This document shows, one piece after another, positions 37,690 through 49,558 of a stretch of 64,000 nt of DNA. The first letter of the stretch is position 1, and the number at the start of each line of letters is the position of its first letter. A program made the position numbers and the translations under genes. Source of the stretch: Struthio camelus (Eukaryota > Chordata > Aves > Struthioniformes > Struthionidae); NCBI RefSeq assembly GCF_040807025.1, contig NC_090981.1, forward strand, positions 3,546,501-3,610,500, written 5' to 3'. The notes beneath the pieces are model-generated. The model saw only the letters and a list, made by a program, of their open reading frames with translations. It was not told where the DNA came from and did no database searches.

Positions 37690-37935
37690 GGAGGGAAGAA
37701 GTTTTGCTGCCTGTCACCTGCCATAAAATGATCAATTTCCTAATTCTCCTACTGATGTGGACTTCAAAGCCAGGTGACAATTATCCCAGCTGGTTTTTAA
37801 AGCGATCTGTGAATGACACTGTGATTATTAAAACTGACGTGAAAGGCTTTGTGGCACACAAGTTCATTGGATCTATTTATAGATTAATTTTCCTCTGTTT
37901 ATGGAGTCATGTGGAATTCAGGAGGGAATAAGAGT
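37690..37935. promoter_or_regulatory. Candidate conserved non-coding (enhancer-like) element
   Basis: A dense cluster of developmental transcription-factor-like sites: CACCTG and CAGGTG E-boxes, CCAGCTGG (37787-37794), TGATTATTA and several TAATT homeodomain cores. It also holds a perfect MEF2 site CTATTTATAG (37873-37882). No open frame or repeat explains it. The position in a gene desert beside a developmental gene fits an enhancer. This is motif reading only, without conservation data. Confidence 0.25.
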
Positions 37936-39140
37936 TCCCCCTTGCGAACCCTGCGTTTTTCCTTCACGGGTATTGTGATGGATGCCTAAATTGGCAAACC
38001 TTTCACACTGATGACAAACTACAATAAAACAGTTGGTGGTTACTTAACAATTCACTTTATTTATTTATGGCTGGATAAATAAAGACTGTGGTGAGTCAGC
38101 TATGTCAGTGTTACATGTGGACTGAGAAGCTGCTGTTTTCTAACATCTTGAGGGCCAAGGACTGCCACATAAAACACCCCTACAGCCTAACCTCTCCTTT
38201 CAAGCATTGCTTATTGCCCTCCAAAGGAACATGCTCATCAGGTCAATTCATCTCTTCATTAGTAGACAAAGGAACTTTAAGAAATTTCAGGTCACCATTT
38301 AGCAGAAGAAAAAGAAATCACATCATTGTAATACTAAAGCTTGTCTAAATGTGAATTTGGACAAGTCTCAGACTATTGACCAACTTCCTAATGAGCAAAC
38401 AATAATACTCTGAGCAGAAACAAACTTAAAAAGGAGATTTTTTACCATAAGTCATATATAATTTTATTTAACTTTAGTTTATCAAATATGCAAAAGTTCA
38501 ACAACTCAGTAAACCCAGACCCGTGATTCTTTTATATGAAAAAAGATTAGATCATACCTCTATTCACATTTTATGTCCCTAAAGCACAGTACCCTTGGCT
38601 ATTCTATTCAATTATACTATCATCACACTTCTGCACTTATAAAAGCATTAAAAATAAATCAAAGCATGAGATTAGGGACAAATAAACCCTACATCAGTGC
38701 AGGATTTCAGCTCTGAATGAAGAGGAAAATGGGAGAAGGGAAAAAAAATGGAATACTGAGCCTAACCTCTCTCTTTCATATAACTTCTCTGCAACTCCCT
38801 CCCTTAACCTCTGCCCAAATCTGCAGCAGTGCAGGCCCAACTTCTAGGTCAGTTAACTTGAACTGTAATATGACCAAAAATTACTTAACTCAATATAACT
38901 AAGATGATTGCAAATGTAGAAATCCCACAGACATTTGTATCTATGCTTCCAGATTTAGCCTTTCAGGAGTAACAGCTAGAAATACATGTTTGCACTGCAC
39001 AGTTCTGAGGTTGCTCCAAAAAATAAAATCATTCATTGAGAGAAGAGATAGTACATCTGTGAAAATGCTTCTCTAGAATTTGCAAGCTTGGGATCAATTT
39101 TCTGTTTTACTGAAGACTTCCTGAGCAACTGAGGGCCGGA

Positions 39141-39141
39141 T

Positions 39142-39185
<44 letters not shown>
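39141..39185. repeat. (GATA)n-(GACA)n microsatellite
   Basis: About three GATA units followed by about eight GACA units without interruption, the compound seen in Bkm-type repeats. Confidence 0.95.
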
Positions 39186-39187
<2 letters not shown>

Positions 39188-39761
39188 GTTTCTATGTATC
39201 TAGTGGGGGATTTCAGTTGAATTACATGCTCAACTCCAGTGCTGACATCCTTAAAACTTCTGCTACTGTCTGAGACTTGACAAAAAGTTCCTTAAATGCC
39301 TCCAGTTTTCTTTTAGCCTTAAAATCTTCTAGGAAGCTCTATTTTTCTCATGGCTGCAAGAACTTCAGGTACAAGTTTCATACATAGGCCTGACTTTGAC
39401 ATTCAGTCAGAAGCTCTTCTGTCTAAATTCCCTTAACAGAGTCCCTCTACTAGGCAGGTTATATCCTAGACCACATATAATTACCTTTTGGCAAAAATCT
39501 CTCTCTGTCCAGAATATATTTGCAGATGCTGATTTCTTCTAAAACATAGCTGAGGGCTGAAAAGGAGAAGGCTAGCCCTTTGGTAGCTATTAGCTAGCAG
39601 TCACCTGCCTTTTTTTGGCAGCCAAATTCAGTTCCTTTCTCTGCTCCATAAGATCTAAAACTTCTCTCCCATCTCAGAGTACCCTAACAGCCTCACTACT
39701 GTGTTACAGTAGGGAAAATAATTCAAGATTCGTGTGGAACTGAGAAAATAAAAGAGCTATA

Positions 39762-39820
39762 CCCAGTGCAGCAGGGTGCTCAGGCATCCTGGAGGGGGTC
39801 TGGGATCTGATCCCCACATC
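39762..39820 (+). mobile_element. Possible relic of a tRNA-derived SINE head
   Basis: The segment contains AGGGTGCTCAGGCATCCTGG followed about 12 bases later by GGGATCTGATCCCC. These resemble the A box and B box (GGTTCRANTCC) of a tRNA-derived SINE promoter at a reasonable distance. No poly-A or simple tail was found, so only the head may survive. Confidence 0.28.
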
Positions 39821-42800
39821 AGGAGATGTTGTATATGTTATAGCATACACTTGCCATCCAACAATTGCTTAAGCCTCAAATTCATTCAGAATCCCAGAAA
39901 TGGGGACCAGAGCAGTCTTTGGCCCCAGTGCAGCCCAAATTTTCCAAGGCCATTCCCAGTGGGAGTGCAAGGGCCGGCTCCTCTTGACTCTCCCCTCATG
40001 CCCGCCGCTGCTCAGAGGGCAGAGCCTGCACACACACATGGGAATCTCCTCAGGCAAGGAAAGGAGTTAACCAGTGCCCTACTTTTTTAAGGAAATTCTA
40101 GCTGCTATTACATAAAATGAGACCCAAACACAACCTTTTGCATCTGTTTTCAGGCTATGAGTTAGTCTTATTTTTTCCTTGAAAGAAGATACCAGGACCA
40201 GGTCCAGCCAAGAATCTCTTCTGGAGTATGTGCAGACACCTCCCCGCAGCCTTGAATATAACATCTGGAGGGTCTAATGAAAGTCTCCACTCAGATCAGC
40301 ATTTTCTTACTGACTAGCTTCAGGCAGAATTGTGCTGGTTTGGGGCAACTTACTTTTCAGTATGCAGAGTGCTTGACCAGAAGTTTGAACAACTACCATA
40401 CATTGAGTTTTCATATCAAATTTTATTCCAGATACCAAGCACCGACACCCTTTCTGCATTTCAATTACATTTCCTTTCTTTTTCATTTTTTTTAGGAAGG
40501 TTGAATCATTCATTATTTGCTTATTTGTGGAGGCAATTTGTTTAATTTTTAAAGAGTCATTTCTAAATCACATCACTATGAAACAGAGAAACAAAATAGA
40601 AGGGAAAGAAAGATATTATCTAGGACAGATACAAGGGTCTTGATCTTCCTCAGTTTACTCATATTATTTGCTCACAGTGAAGGTTTTGACAGCTAAGATA
40701 ACATGTGGATAAAACAGCAGGTATGAGTCAGACCTTTCTCCAGATTTCATCCCGGAGCGAAGAACAACTATAATCTAGTTTATTTTAAAATAGAAGATAG
40801 AGAGGATCAGTAAGGAAAACTAAATAATAAAGATTTTTTATTAAAATGTAAAGCTACAACGTAAGCTTAAAGACTTGAAACATAAACACACAGATTACCA
40901 CTACCACCTTAGCTATGTTTAAAATCAGTGAATGCTAAGAATTTTGTTTTCTTGCGAAAATGTATGCTCTTTACCACTTAAAATCCTCTCAGTTTTGTCA
41001 ATGGAAGAAAATTAATCATATTATTTATGATGTCCTTCTCTTTCAGTTTGTTAATGCAGCAATGTCTGGGTTTCCAACATTTTGGGAACATGTGACTATT
41101 TAAGTAATAGTGTTCACTTTCATATATATATTTACTACAGCAAAAAAATTCAAGAACATATTAGGATTTTTAAAAGGTTGTTTTTACACTTCAATTTTTT
41201 TGTGGACTGATTTTGAAATTGTTTGTTTTGAAGAAAAAGGGACATAATAACAATGATAGTGGCCAAATTGCAGCATAGCAGCTGTAATTTAACTTGAAAG
41301 AAGGTGATCTGGTAAGCTCCAGGAGCAAAGAAACGTAGACTCCCATTAGCTGTTATTTATATTGAAATTATAACATCATAATGCAATAAATAGTTATTCT
41401 TGTGTAGAACTCAAAACAATTTTCACTTTCAATGAGGGTGGCTCTTTCCTTGCAGGCAGTAGGGTTACCCCACCAGAACTTTATAAATCTTGCTAAAATC
41501 TTTCTTTGTTTTTGTCTTAATAGTGACATACAATGGCAGCATAAAACAATAGATGTAACATAGCAAGGAGATGACACGTAGCAAGTTTCCATAGTTTTTT
41601 TTTTTTTAATTACACTTAAATGCATGATAGTTCTCATGCAGTCATGGACATGTGCAGTATTTCTCTGTGGGAACATTACTGCTATCCCCAAACTTGCAGA
41701 GATGAGCATTGACAACTTGGGCTGAGCAAGACAAGGGGCATACAGGAGAAAATTACAAGACTTTTTACAAGATAGTGGCCATTTTTTTCCATTTATCAAC
41801 ATGTAACAAGTTTGATGATTGTTTCTATAATTCTGAACATTTCTTTTGACAGTAGCAAAAATGGCAATAAGATCAAATGGAAAAGATTAATACATCCAGC
41901 CGAGAACCTTTTATATAGCATTGAATCCTTTTGCTGAGACAATAGATCTGAGAGAGATCTGAGACCAGTTGCTATAGTAATATAATTTGAGAGAGCCCCA
42001 TGTTGATGCTGTGCATATGGACTAGAAGTGCAGAGAGGAAATGAGCCAGTTGTTTGTTTTTCCATGCACAGCAAGGCCAGCCTGCACAACTGTAACAAAT
42101 GAGCAAAAAAATGTCACAGATTGGTAGCCAGTTGGAGGTGGGTGGAGGGGGAGGTGAGTGGAGAAGAAACTGGGCAGATCGGACGGGCAAAATTGGGAGA
42201 GGGTGTAAGTAACGACTATATATATTCTAATTATCTCGTTCACTAACAGAGAAGGTATCAATAAGAGGAGGACATTGCACAAATGTATTTCAGGGTGCTT
42301 TTTTGATAACTCTCTAATTAGACCAACACGTCTTGCTTTCTCCTCTCACCTTCTCAAACCAGCTCCATCAGCAACCTAAGGTTAGATCCGGTTCAGGGTC
42401 TTCACACACAAGCCTTACTAGCTGCACAGGATTTTGCTTGAGACAAGAAGCGGGCAAGCGGGCAAAGTTTTCTTGGTTTGTGCGAGCAATTGTCTCTCTC
42501 CTCTCCATTTCCCCTGCTCAGAGTTTTAATACTTTTAAAGGTATTTGTCTCCCTTATTGGTGCCACTGCCACCTTTCTCATTGTGAAAGAAATAAAATAA
42601 AGTGTGTGATGATGTTAAGGGTGTCTCATTGGACTGCTAAGGACTTCTGTTTGATGCTGTAGGGTCCTTATGGTTGTTTTGGTCAAAATGAAAACTTCTT
42701 ATTCTTTAACATCTCCCAAGCAGTGGCATTCCCACATGTCATGACTATGCAGACTCACACTTCTGAAGGGCTCCCACTGAGGTGGAGCTCAGGATAACAG

Positions 42801-45034
42801 GACAGGCAGATCTTCAAGAAAAACTGGCATTCAAAACAATGAATTTTTTGGAAGGCAGACAAAACTCAAGATATTAATATAAATCTTAGAATCTAAGAAG
42901 TGTAAGCAGAGTAAGGAAGAAAAGTGCTTTCATAATACAGAGACCTTGTTTAATTGTGTGACTGTATCCCCATATAGGACTAGAGAGTCTGGACTCCTTA
43001 GGGACCTCAGACTTGTGCCCAAAAGTGGTAGAGAAACTCAGACAAACAAAACTTCAGGGGCATATGTGGTTTTGCTGAATATTTGCATTTGTTATTAGCC
43101 AGTAAATATATTTACTATTTGTGTTTCAGTCTGTGTATAGTCTATGCATCTTCATGTGCCTGAATAATTAACTGTAAACCAATCATATTTGCAAGCTTTG
43201 GGCTTATTAAAGAAGTGCTAAATGTAGGGGGTCCTCTGGGAGCAGAACTGGCCCTATGGATTTAACTTTTTGGGAAGTCATTCCCAATCTGCTGCAGTTT
43301 ACAGTGCAATGGATTGAGGCAGAAGCAGTGAAACTAGTGCTGATTTGCCTTTATATACTTTGCTGTAAAGTGAGGAGGGTCAGTTCTGACTTCTCAACGT
43401 CTTCCCAGATATGGGTAAGAAGGTTATTAACCTTGTCGGCCTTTACATCTTAATCTGCTAATGTTTGAGCCAAAAGAAGCTGAAATCCCTCAGGTCCAGC
43501 CTGGACCATGTTGAGCCAGGAGAGCTCTATCTCAGCTGTGACAGGTACAGGTATGAAGAAAAAATATAATATGTTGATATAGTGACAGCTGCTGTGATTG
43601 TAGCAGGGACTCCTGATGAAAGTGGATTGACAAGGATCTGATTTTGGATTTTGTCATCTTGGGCTGTGGGGGTATATATATCTAGCAAATCCCTCCACCT
43701 CACTGATGGTAGGCTATCCAGCTCTGGTTTCTTGCCATGGCTGGGAGATCACTGCTCAGTTTTGTTCAGCTAGTCAGCTCCATCGAGTACTCAGCTGTCC
43801 TCCAGGCTAGACCATTTCCCTTGCTCTCTTTTCTTCTTCTGTTCCACACTTTTTAGCAACACATGCTGCATAAGTGATGTTAGTCCTGACTCTGCTGCGG
43901 GGTGACTTTTGTGCTCACCCATTAGAAAAGAGGCTGACAAGAAGACGCAGTAACCATGGCCTTGCTTCATCGGTTCAGATGCACCAGTGTGAACTGACAT
44001 GAAAGGCAGCTCTAAAGCAGGGCTGCAATATTCAAGGTGAAAAAAGAGAAGACATCAAACAAGTAAAACAGCTTTGTGGATTATTTTTTATAAAATGTAT
44101 AAATGAGTGCTTTTTAAAAAAAATCTCCCCCCTTCCCAGTTTGACTCACTTGTTCCAGTTACGTCACAGTATAACAAGCGTGTCTTGAATGAGCTTCCTG
44201 CTACAAACTGCATGGCTAGAAAAGTCAGTGAAAAAAGGGAAATCAATATTACAAATACATGTTCAAGGTTAAAGTTGCCAAGTATAAGTAGCATTAGATG
44301 CTTGTATTGCTCTCATCTGGGAGTGCAACAGCACTTTAGTGATACAAATAACTGTAATTGAGAATTGTTTTAATCCAATTTGATTGTCTGTTCTGAATAG
44401 CTCAATGCTATTTGGGACTCTCTTTTTATCATATAATATCAATGATAAGTTAAGGAACGTAGTGAACATGAAAAATTGCCAGTGCTGCCCAAAGTCAATT
44501 TGGTAAGGGCTACGAAACAATACAGGAATGGAGGTAAACACATCTTTTTATGCAAAAGTATGAACTGTTACTTGTTTGGCAAAGAAACATTCAAAAGAGG
44601 ATCAGATTCAGACTGTACATATCCATGCTACAGAGTTTATAGAGAAGAGGTTGGGTAAATGAGTCTAGCTTTGCTTGGTCTCTCACAGAAACCACGTTGA
44701 TTATAAACCTATTTCTACTTCTAAATGCCCAAAAGTAACTTTGAGATGACGTAAAGAAAATAAATATTTAAAGCACATCGTAAGATTGATATATATAAAA
44801 TATATAAAACATGAGTGGATTTATCTAAACAAAACTTTCAGACTGTTTTATGTTTGTCTGGAACCAACTCCTATGAGAACAAATAGGGCAAGATTTGAAG
44901 CCAGTACTAACTGTAGAATAACCCATATATCCAAATGGCTCTGGTTAGATACAAAATACATAATTACACTTCCACTCACATAATGTGTGTAGATTACTGA
45001 TCAGTTACCAAAAAAGAAGAAGATAGTTTAACAT

Positions 45035-45175
45035 CCAAAATCCCACCAGTAGTTCATCTAATCCAATATTTTATTTCTCCAAGGAAAAAATACACATCAA
45101 AAAAACCACCAAGGAACTTTATAATGATGCCATCCTTCCTCAAAAGAAAGTTCTTCCTAGCAGGAGGAATTAATT
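45035..45175 (-). mobile_element. Possible ancient L3/CR1-like LINE 3' end
   Basis: On the minus strand, TATTGGATTAGATGAAC followed by TACTGGTGGGAT resembles the conserved L3-type 3' end (ACTGGACTAGATGGACC...TGGTCTGA). On the plus strand, AAAGTTCTTCCTAGCAGG resembles another block of the same family. It is highly diverged and only about 140 bp. This family is old across amniotes. Confidence 0.4.
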
Positions 45176-45363
45176 TTTTTTCCTCGAGCGATTAAAAATG
45201 TATTATGCTAAACATTATATGTAGGCAGGAAATGATCTTCCTATCTGGCATGAATTTTCAAGACTTTCAAAATTGTCTTTCTCAAATTCTGACAAAAAGT
45301 TGATTTCTTGTTGTTAACAGAATGGCTAAGTAATGGCCCTGAATGTTTTGTCTAGATTACAAC

Positions 45364-45587
45364 TCATTTTATATAATTAGTTGATATTTTCAAGACGAAA
45401 AATTCTCTCAATTTTTGCCAATAGGGTTGTGACAATTTCAGAACTCTTTTTCTAGAGATTCTTTCAACATCAAAGAATTTCTTTAAGTCAACATGCTCTG
45501 AAGGAAGTGTTTCAGCTTTGACCACTGATATTTCTCCATAAACTGTTGATAAATTCTCATACAACTCCAAATTGCAGTCTGAAAAAA
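45364..45587 (-). other. Possible orphan exon on the minus strand
   Basis: On the minus strand a textbook acceptor (TTTGTTTTTTTCAG) precedes an open stretch of about 74 codons. It encodes a leucine- and lysine-rich peptide with LELYENLSTVYGEIS, VDLKKFFDVERISRKR and QPYWQKLREFF, then TGA. It has no similarity I recognise. The composition suggests a helical protein piece, but no companion exon, promoter or polyadenylation signal was found. It may be a relic of a transposase or a processed gene, or a chance open frame. Confidence 0.2.
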
Positions 45588-45654
45588 ACAAACTGAATTT
45601 TATTTGTAAGCCTTCCAATGATGTAAGGGTATGAAATAAAAATTGAAAAACCAA

Positions 45655-48600
45655 TCAAGAAAATCTTTGAATGTTTGGCAGCATTAGGATTTGCTAGAAC
45701 AATGTGGTAGGTCTAGATCATCTTCACATCTTTAAGGGATATCAGTGCTGCTAATCAGTCTGATTTATCTGCCTATAGATAAGGAAGTATTGCAAGTAGA
45801 CCTGCAATAACAATGAAATGATTCAGTTGACAGCTGTTTCTGTAGTACTTTGCCTCTTTTACATGATTTCATTTGTTTAATTGTTTTTGCTTAATTGGAC
45901 AAACATTTTTCATCTTGCTCCATTCTCTGCTTGCCTGAAAGAAGGTAGCATCCTACGCATTCCCTGCTCCTCCTCCCTCTTTTTTTTGCACAAAATAAAA
46001 ACACAAGCAGTTTTACATGAATTCAGAAGGATCCATGTCCCCTGTAACTCCCATCTTCACTCACTATTTGCCAAGTTTCTTTTTGTTCAATTTACTGTGG
46101 GGTTTGCATCTTCAAATACAGACAGGAAAGCTCCTTCTGATGATAGTGAAGCTTGATTTTGTTTCATACCTCTTGTTTCTAAAGGACTTTACAATCTGTC
46201 TGGCTCATTTCATGTGCCCACACACAAACACAGAACATCATCCATCTCTGGTGGGAGAGCAACAGCCATGTAAGCCAACTGGTAACCAGCCAATGCACTG
46301 CAGGGCAGTGGGAGAAGGCAACATTGGCCAAGGATGCCATGGCAAACCCTCTTCTTCCAGCCTGTGCCATGGGATTTTCAATATCCACTAAGAGCTGATG
46401 TCTTTAATTTCTCATCATTAAAAAAAAAGGGACTTACCAAGATCGTGGTTTAGCTAAAGGAGGGGCAAGATAAGCTCCTCAAGAGTCTGGACAAGCAGTC
46501 TTCTGAAAGAGAGACAAGGCAAATACTTGGGGCATAAAACCCTTTACTTTTGGCCCTGATGAACAAGTTAAGAGGACCAAAGGTATGAGGAAGCAATCAC
46601 CATAACGTGCAGTGGGAGAAAGGCAGCTTTGCAGCCCATCTGTGGATGCTCAACCAGTAGGCTCCATAAGACAGAATTTGAAAGCAGCCTCAAGAAACTA
46701 ACTTTGAGAGAACCATGAAAGGACAGATATATGCCGTTACCAATGCTAATGTGCCTCAAGACTGGATTTCATGCTTCTGCATGGCTGACATTAAGCAGCT
46801 GGCCTATACTGTACGTTAGCATGCTGTGAGTGTTCCCAGCAGTGGGTCTGATCCTCCATGGTAACACTCTTCAGGGAGCTCTGGAAATGCTTTAATTATT
46901 AAAATGAATAATTCCTACCAACACATTTAATTGGAAAATATTACATGTTTAAATGTGTGCTAATGGAAGAGCTCTGAAAAATCTAGCAATATAATAGAGT
47001 ATGCTGTTTGAAGTGAATTCTAGTAATGTTTTTTCAGCCAATAACATCATGCATTATTTATCTTATCTCTTTTTAATCCTATCCAATAGTTCATATGAAG
47101 AAGGAATCACTGGAACCTCAGAGATAAAATGCAAATCTGTGAATCACCCCCTGTGAGCTTAAACTGCCACATCTACCTCATCTGCCTTCCTTGCTTCCTG
47201 CCCCCTAGTTTCCAAGGAAATAGCTCAATGAATTTATTGCTGGAGTATGAATTAATCCCCCTGTTTCTTCTTCAACCCTGGGAGAACTGTGCAGACAGAG
47301 CAGTTTAAGGAACACTTGTTACCTAGATTTGTTATCGCAGTATGACACCAGTTGCATCTGAAGGCGAGAGAAGGCCAGCGTGAGTGCAGGTTAGTGAGTC
47401 ACATGATGAGAGGGCAGAGAATAAGGTTTCAGGGTATGAACATCATCCAGCTAGAGAAAGCAAGGATAGACATGAACAGGGTTACTCAAAAAGGTGAGAA
47501 GACATATCAGTGGAGAAGTAGAGGTGTTAAGACCATGTTAAAGACCTGAAGCATTGTCAAAAAGGATCCTATCCAAAGCTGCTGTGTCCTATTTGGATGA
47601 AATGGCATGCAGCATGGTAGACATAGTTTCGCAGTTGCAAGTGTCTAACTTGTATATTGTGTTGTATTGTATATTGTCTTTGGGAAGAGCGATCCAGTGA
47701 AGAATTTGTGCCTACAGGTTGGCTTCTGCCAAGCCTAGCAGGCAGGTGCCTAAGCCTAGGCCATACAGACAACATTTTCAAAGGGAAGGAATAACTGGAG
47801 GTATAGCAACCATGAAAAGTGATCATGCTGGCAGGTTTCATCTAATCCAATCTAAAAAGATTGTGCTAACATCAGGCTTTATATTGCTCTGTATATTTTC
47901 TTCCTCCCCAGAAGGAAAATGTGTTACCATCTGGATATTTGTATGGTGGAAAAATCAAAAAGCCAGTTTCCTCTGAAAGTTACTCCCTCTCTCCCAAAGT
48001 CCAGTAGGAACATAAAAGAGATGCAGGATAGGAGCATTCAAGAGAGTGGGAAACAAGGTCAATAGAAGAGGAAAAGTCAGAGTATATTTTGAAAAAAAAA
48101 TAGTTCTGCACTGAAAATGACATCTCTTATTTTAACTGCTGCTGAGCAGGACACAGAGGTAACAGTGCAAACCTGTTTTGTTCTGACTAGCTTTTGAAAT
48201 CAGCAATCACATTTCTGTTTGAGTCCTGCTTCTTTTTCTCATGTCATATGATGCTAGCTTCCTCTATGTTAAGGATCTGTACTATGTGCTCATTTTCACA
48301 TATAGATTTTAGGAAAAGAAGGGAAAGGATCTTTGCCTGTATTCCTCATTCCCATCACAGCTTATCCCTCATCTCAGACATGACTCACTCAAGGGAAAGA
48401 GTAGTTTAGTGCATGTTCCTGCTCACGGTAACATTAAAATAACGACATCATTGTGGAGATTTTCTTATTTTCACCTTGTCAGGTCTGCCTCTTTTCTGTC
48501 ATTTTTTTTTCTATCTATCTATACATATTCATTAGCTGCAACAGCTTCTTGAGAGTAACAAGTTTTCCCATGTAACTGCTGAAGATTTCACACTTCTGGA

Positions 48601-49047
48601 TTGTAGAAAGAGGGTTTGTAGCTGTCTTCTCTGCCTAAGAGAGCAAACACATTGTGGTGTAGCAAGCATGGGAGAGGAGCCAGCAGCCCTTGATGTGCCA
48701 CTGACACATGGGGCCTGGATGGGATTATAATATTCATCAGTATCATACTATTAGCAATAATTATTTAACAGCCCTCTCTTTACTGCATAGATAAAATGCA
48801 AGTATACCTGAACCTCTGCAATTAGCACAAGCCCACCTGTCCACTTGGATTTAATTCTGCTGTGACATTGTATTTTGTTTGCAGTTTGGCTATTCCTAGT
48901 AACAGCTCTGCTTTGATTATATATTTTCTGCTTAACTTTTTTATTGAATGTTTAATGATGTGTCATGTTTCCTTCAGTAAACTGCCTGCATTTCAGAATC
49001 TCTTGTGACCGTTTGTGTTTAGGCAGGCATCAATAGTCATTTCCCTG
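45655..49047. other. Non-coding gene-poor stretch
   Basis: AT-rich. The segments at about 46.88-46.97 kb and 48.84-49.00 kb carry several TAATT/ATTA cores and could be regulatory, but I cannot show conservation. No gene recognised. Confidence 0.5.
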
Positions 49048-49052
49048 TAAGG
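49048..49052. repeat. Target-site duplication, left copy (TAAGG)
   Basis: TAAGG directly precedes the TG of the LTR and matches the five bases directly after its terminal CA. Confidence 0.75.
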
Positions 49053-49553
49053 TGCTAGAAAAGGGAGCTAATTTAGCTCTCGCCCAGCTTAGCACTAGCG
49101 CCTAAAGTAGATGAAGCCTGCAGGCCGCAGGAGTGAGTTGTAAATGAGCTCGAGGGACATCGCTGAGGATGCGACTGCAAACCCAGCTCGAACCAGCCCT
49201 CAAGGACACAGCACACAACGGCCAGAGGTAACCGTCAACCTTGGGATAAGAGAAGGCACCGTGAAGCAGGAACACAGCAACCGTCCCGGGATGTAGACGT
49301 GAACCAATCCAGAGGAAAGAGACCACCGACTCAGTAAAGAAGATTGGGAGAGACTGTCACGGGCAGGCGGGGAAATTTCACTGTAAGGAGTATAATTGCC
49401 CCAAAATTTCTTTGTTTGGGGTCCCTCCCCGGAGGCACCCAGCTCGAGCTGTTACTTTGCTGTACCGTCATTTAAATAAATAATTAAATTCGCTGCTAGA
49501 CGTACGTGAGACTCTGCTCCTCAGAAACCTAGGGTCGGACTGTTTCCATAACA
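49053..49553 (+). mobile_element. Solo endogenous-retrovirus LTR
   Basis: A 501-bp block begins TGCTAGAAAAGG and ends TTTCCATAACA (canonical TG...CA). It is flanked on both sides by the direct repeat TAAGG, a 5-bp target-site duplication. It is richer in GC and CpG than the surrounding DNA and contains AATAAA at 49475-49480 about 75 bp before its end, as expected for the R/U5 boundary of a plus-oriented LTR. No gag, pol or env sequence is next to it, so it is a solo LTR left by recombination between two LTRs. The 5-bp duplication suggests an ERV1- or ERVL-like lineage, but I cannot name the family. Confidence 0.8.
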
Positions 49554-49558
49554 TAAGG
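49554..49558. repeat. Target-site duplication, right copy (TAAGG)
   Basis: TAAGG directly follows the CA end of the LTR and matches the left copy exactly. Confidence 0.75.

Larger units (their letters stand above)
37936..45034. other. Non-coding gene-poor stretch
   Basis: Apart from the GATA/GACA repeat (39.14 kb) and the SINE-like head (39.76 kb), nothing is recognised. The longest open frame (41368-41802, minus, 144 codons) has no domain and looks like chance. Confidence 0.55.

Noticed and set aside
41368..41802. 144-codon minus-strand open frame
   Set aside because: No domain, poor codon use for a coding region, includes a poly-lysine run made by a poly(T) tract, and no splice or promoter context.
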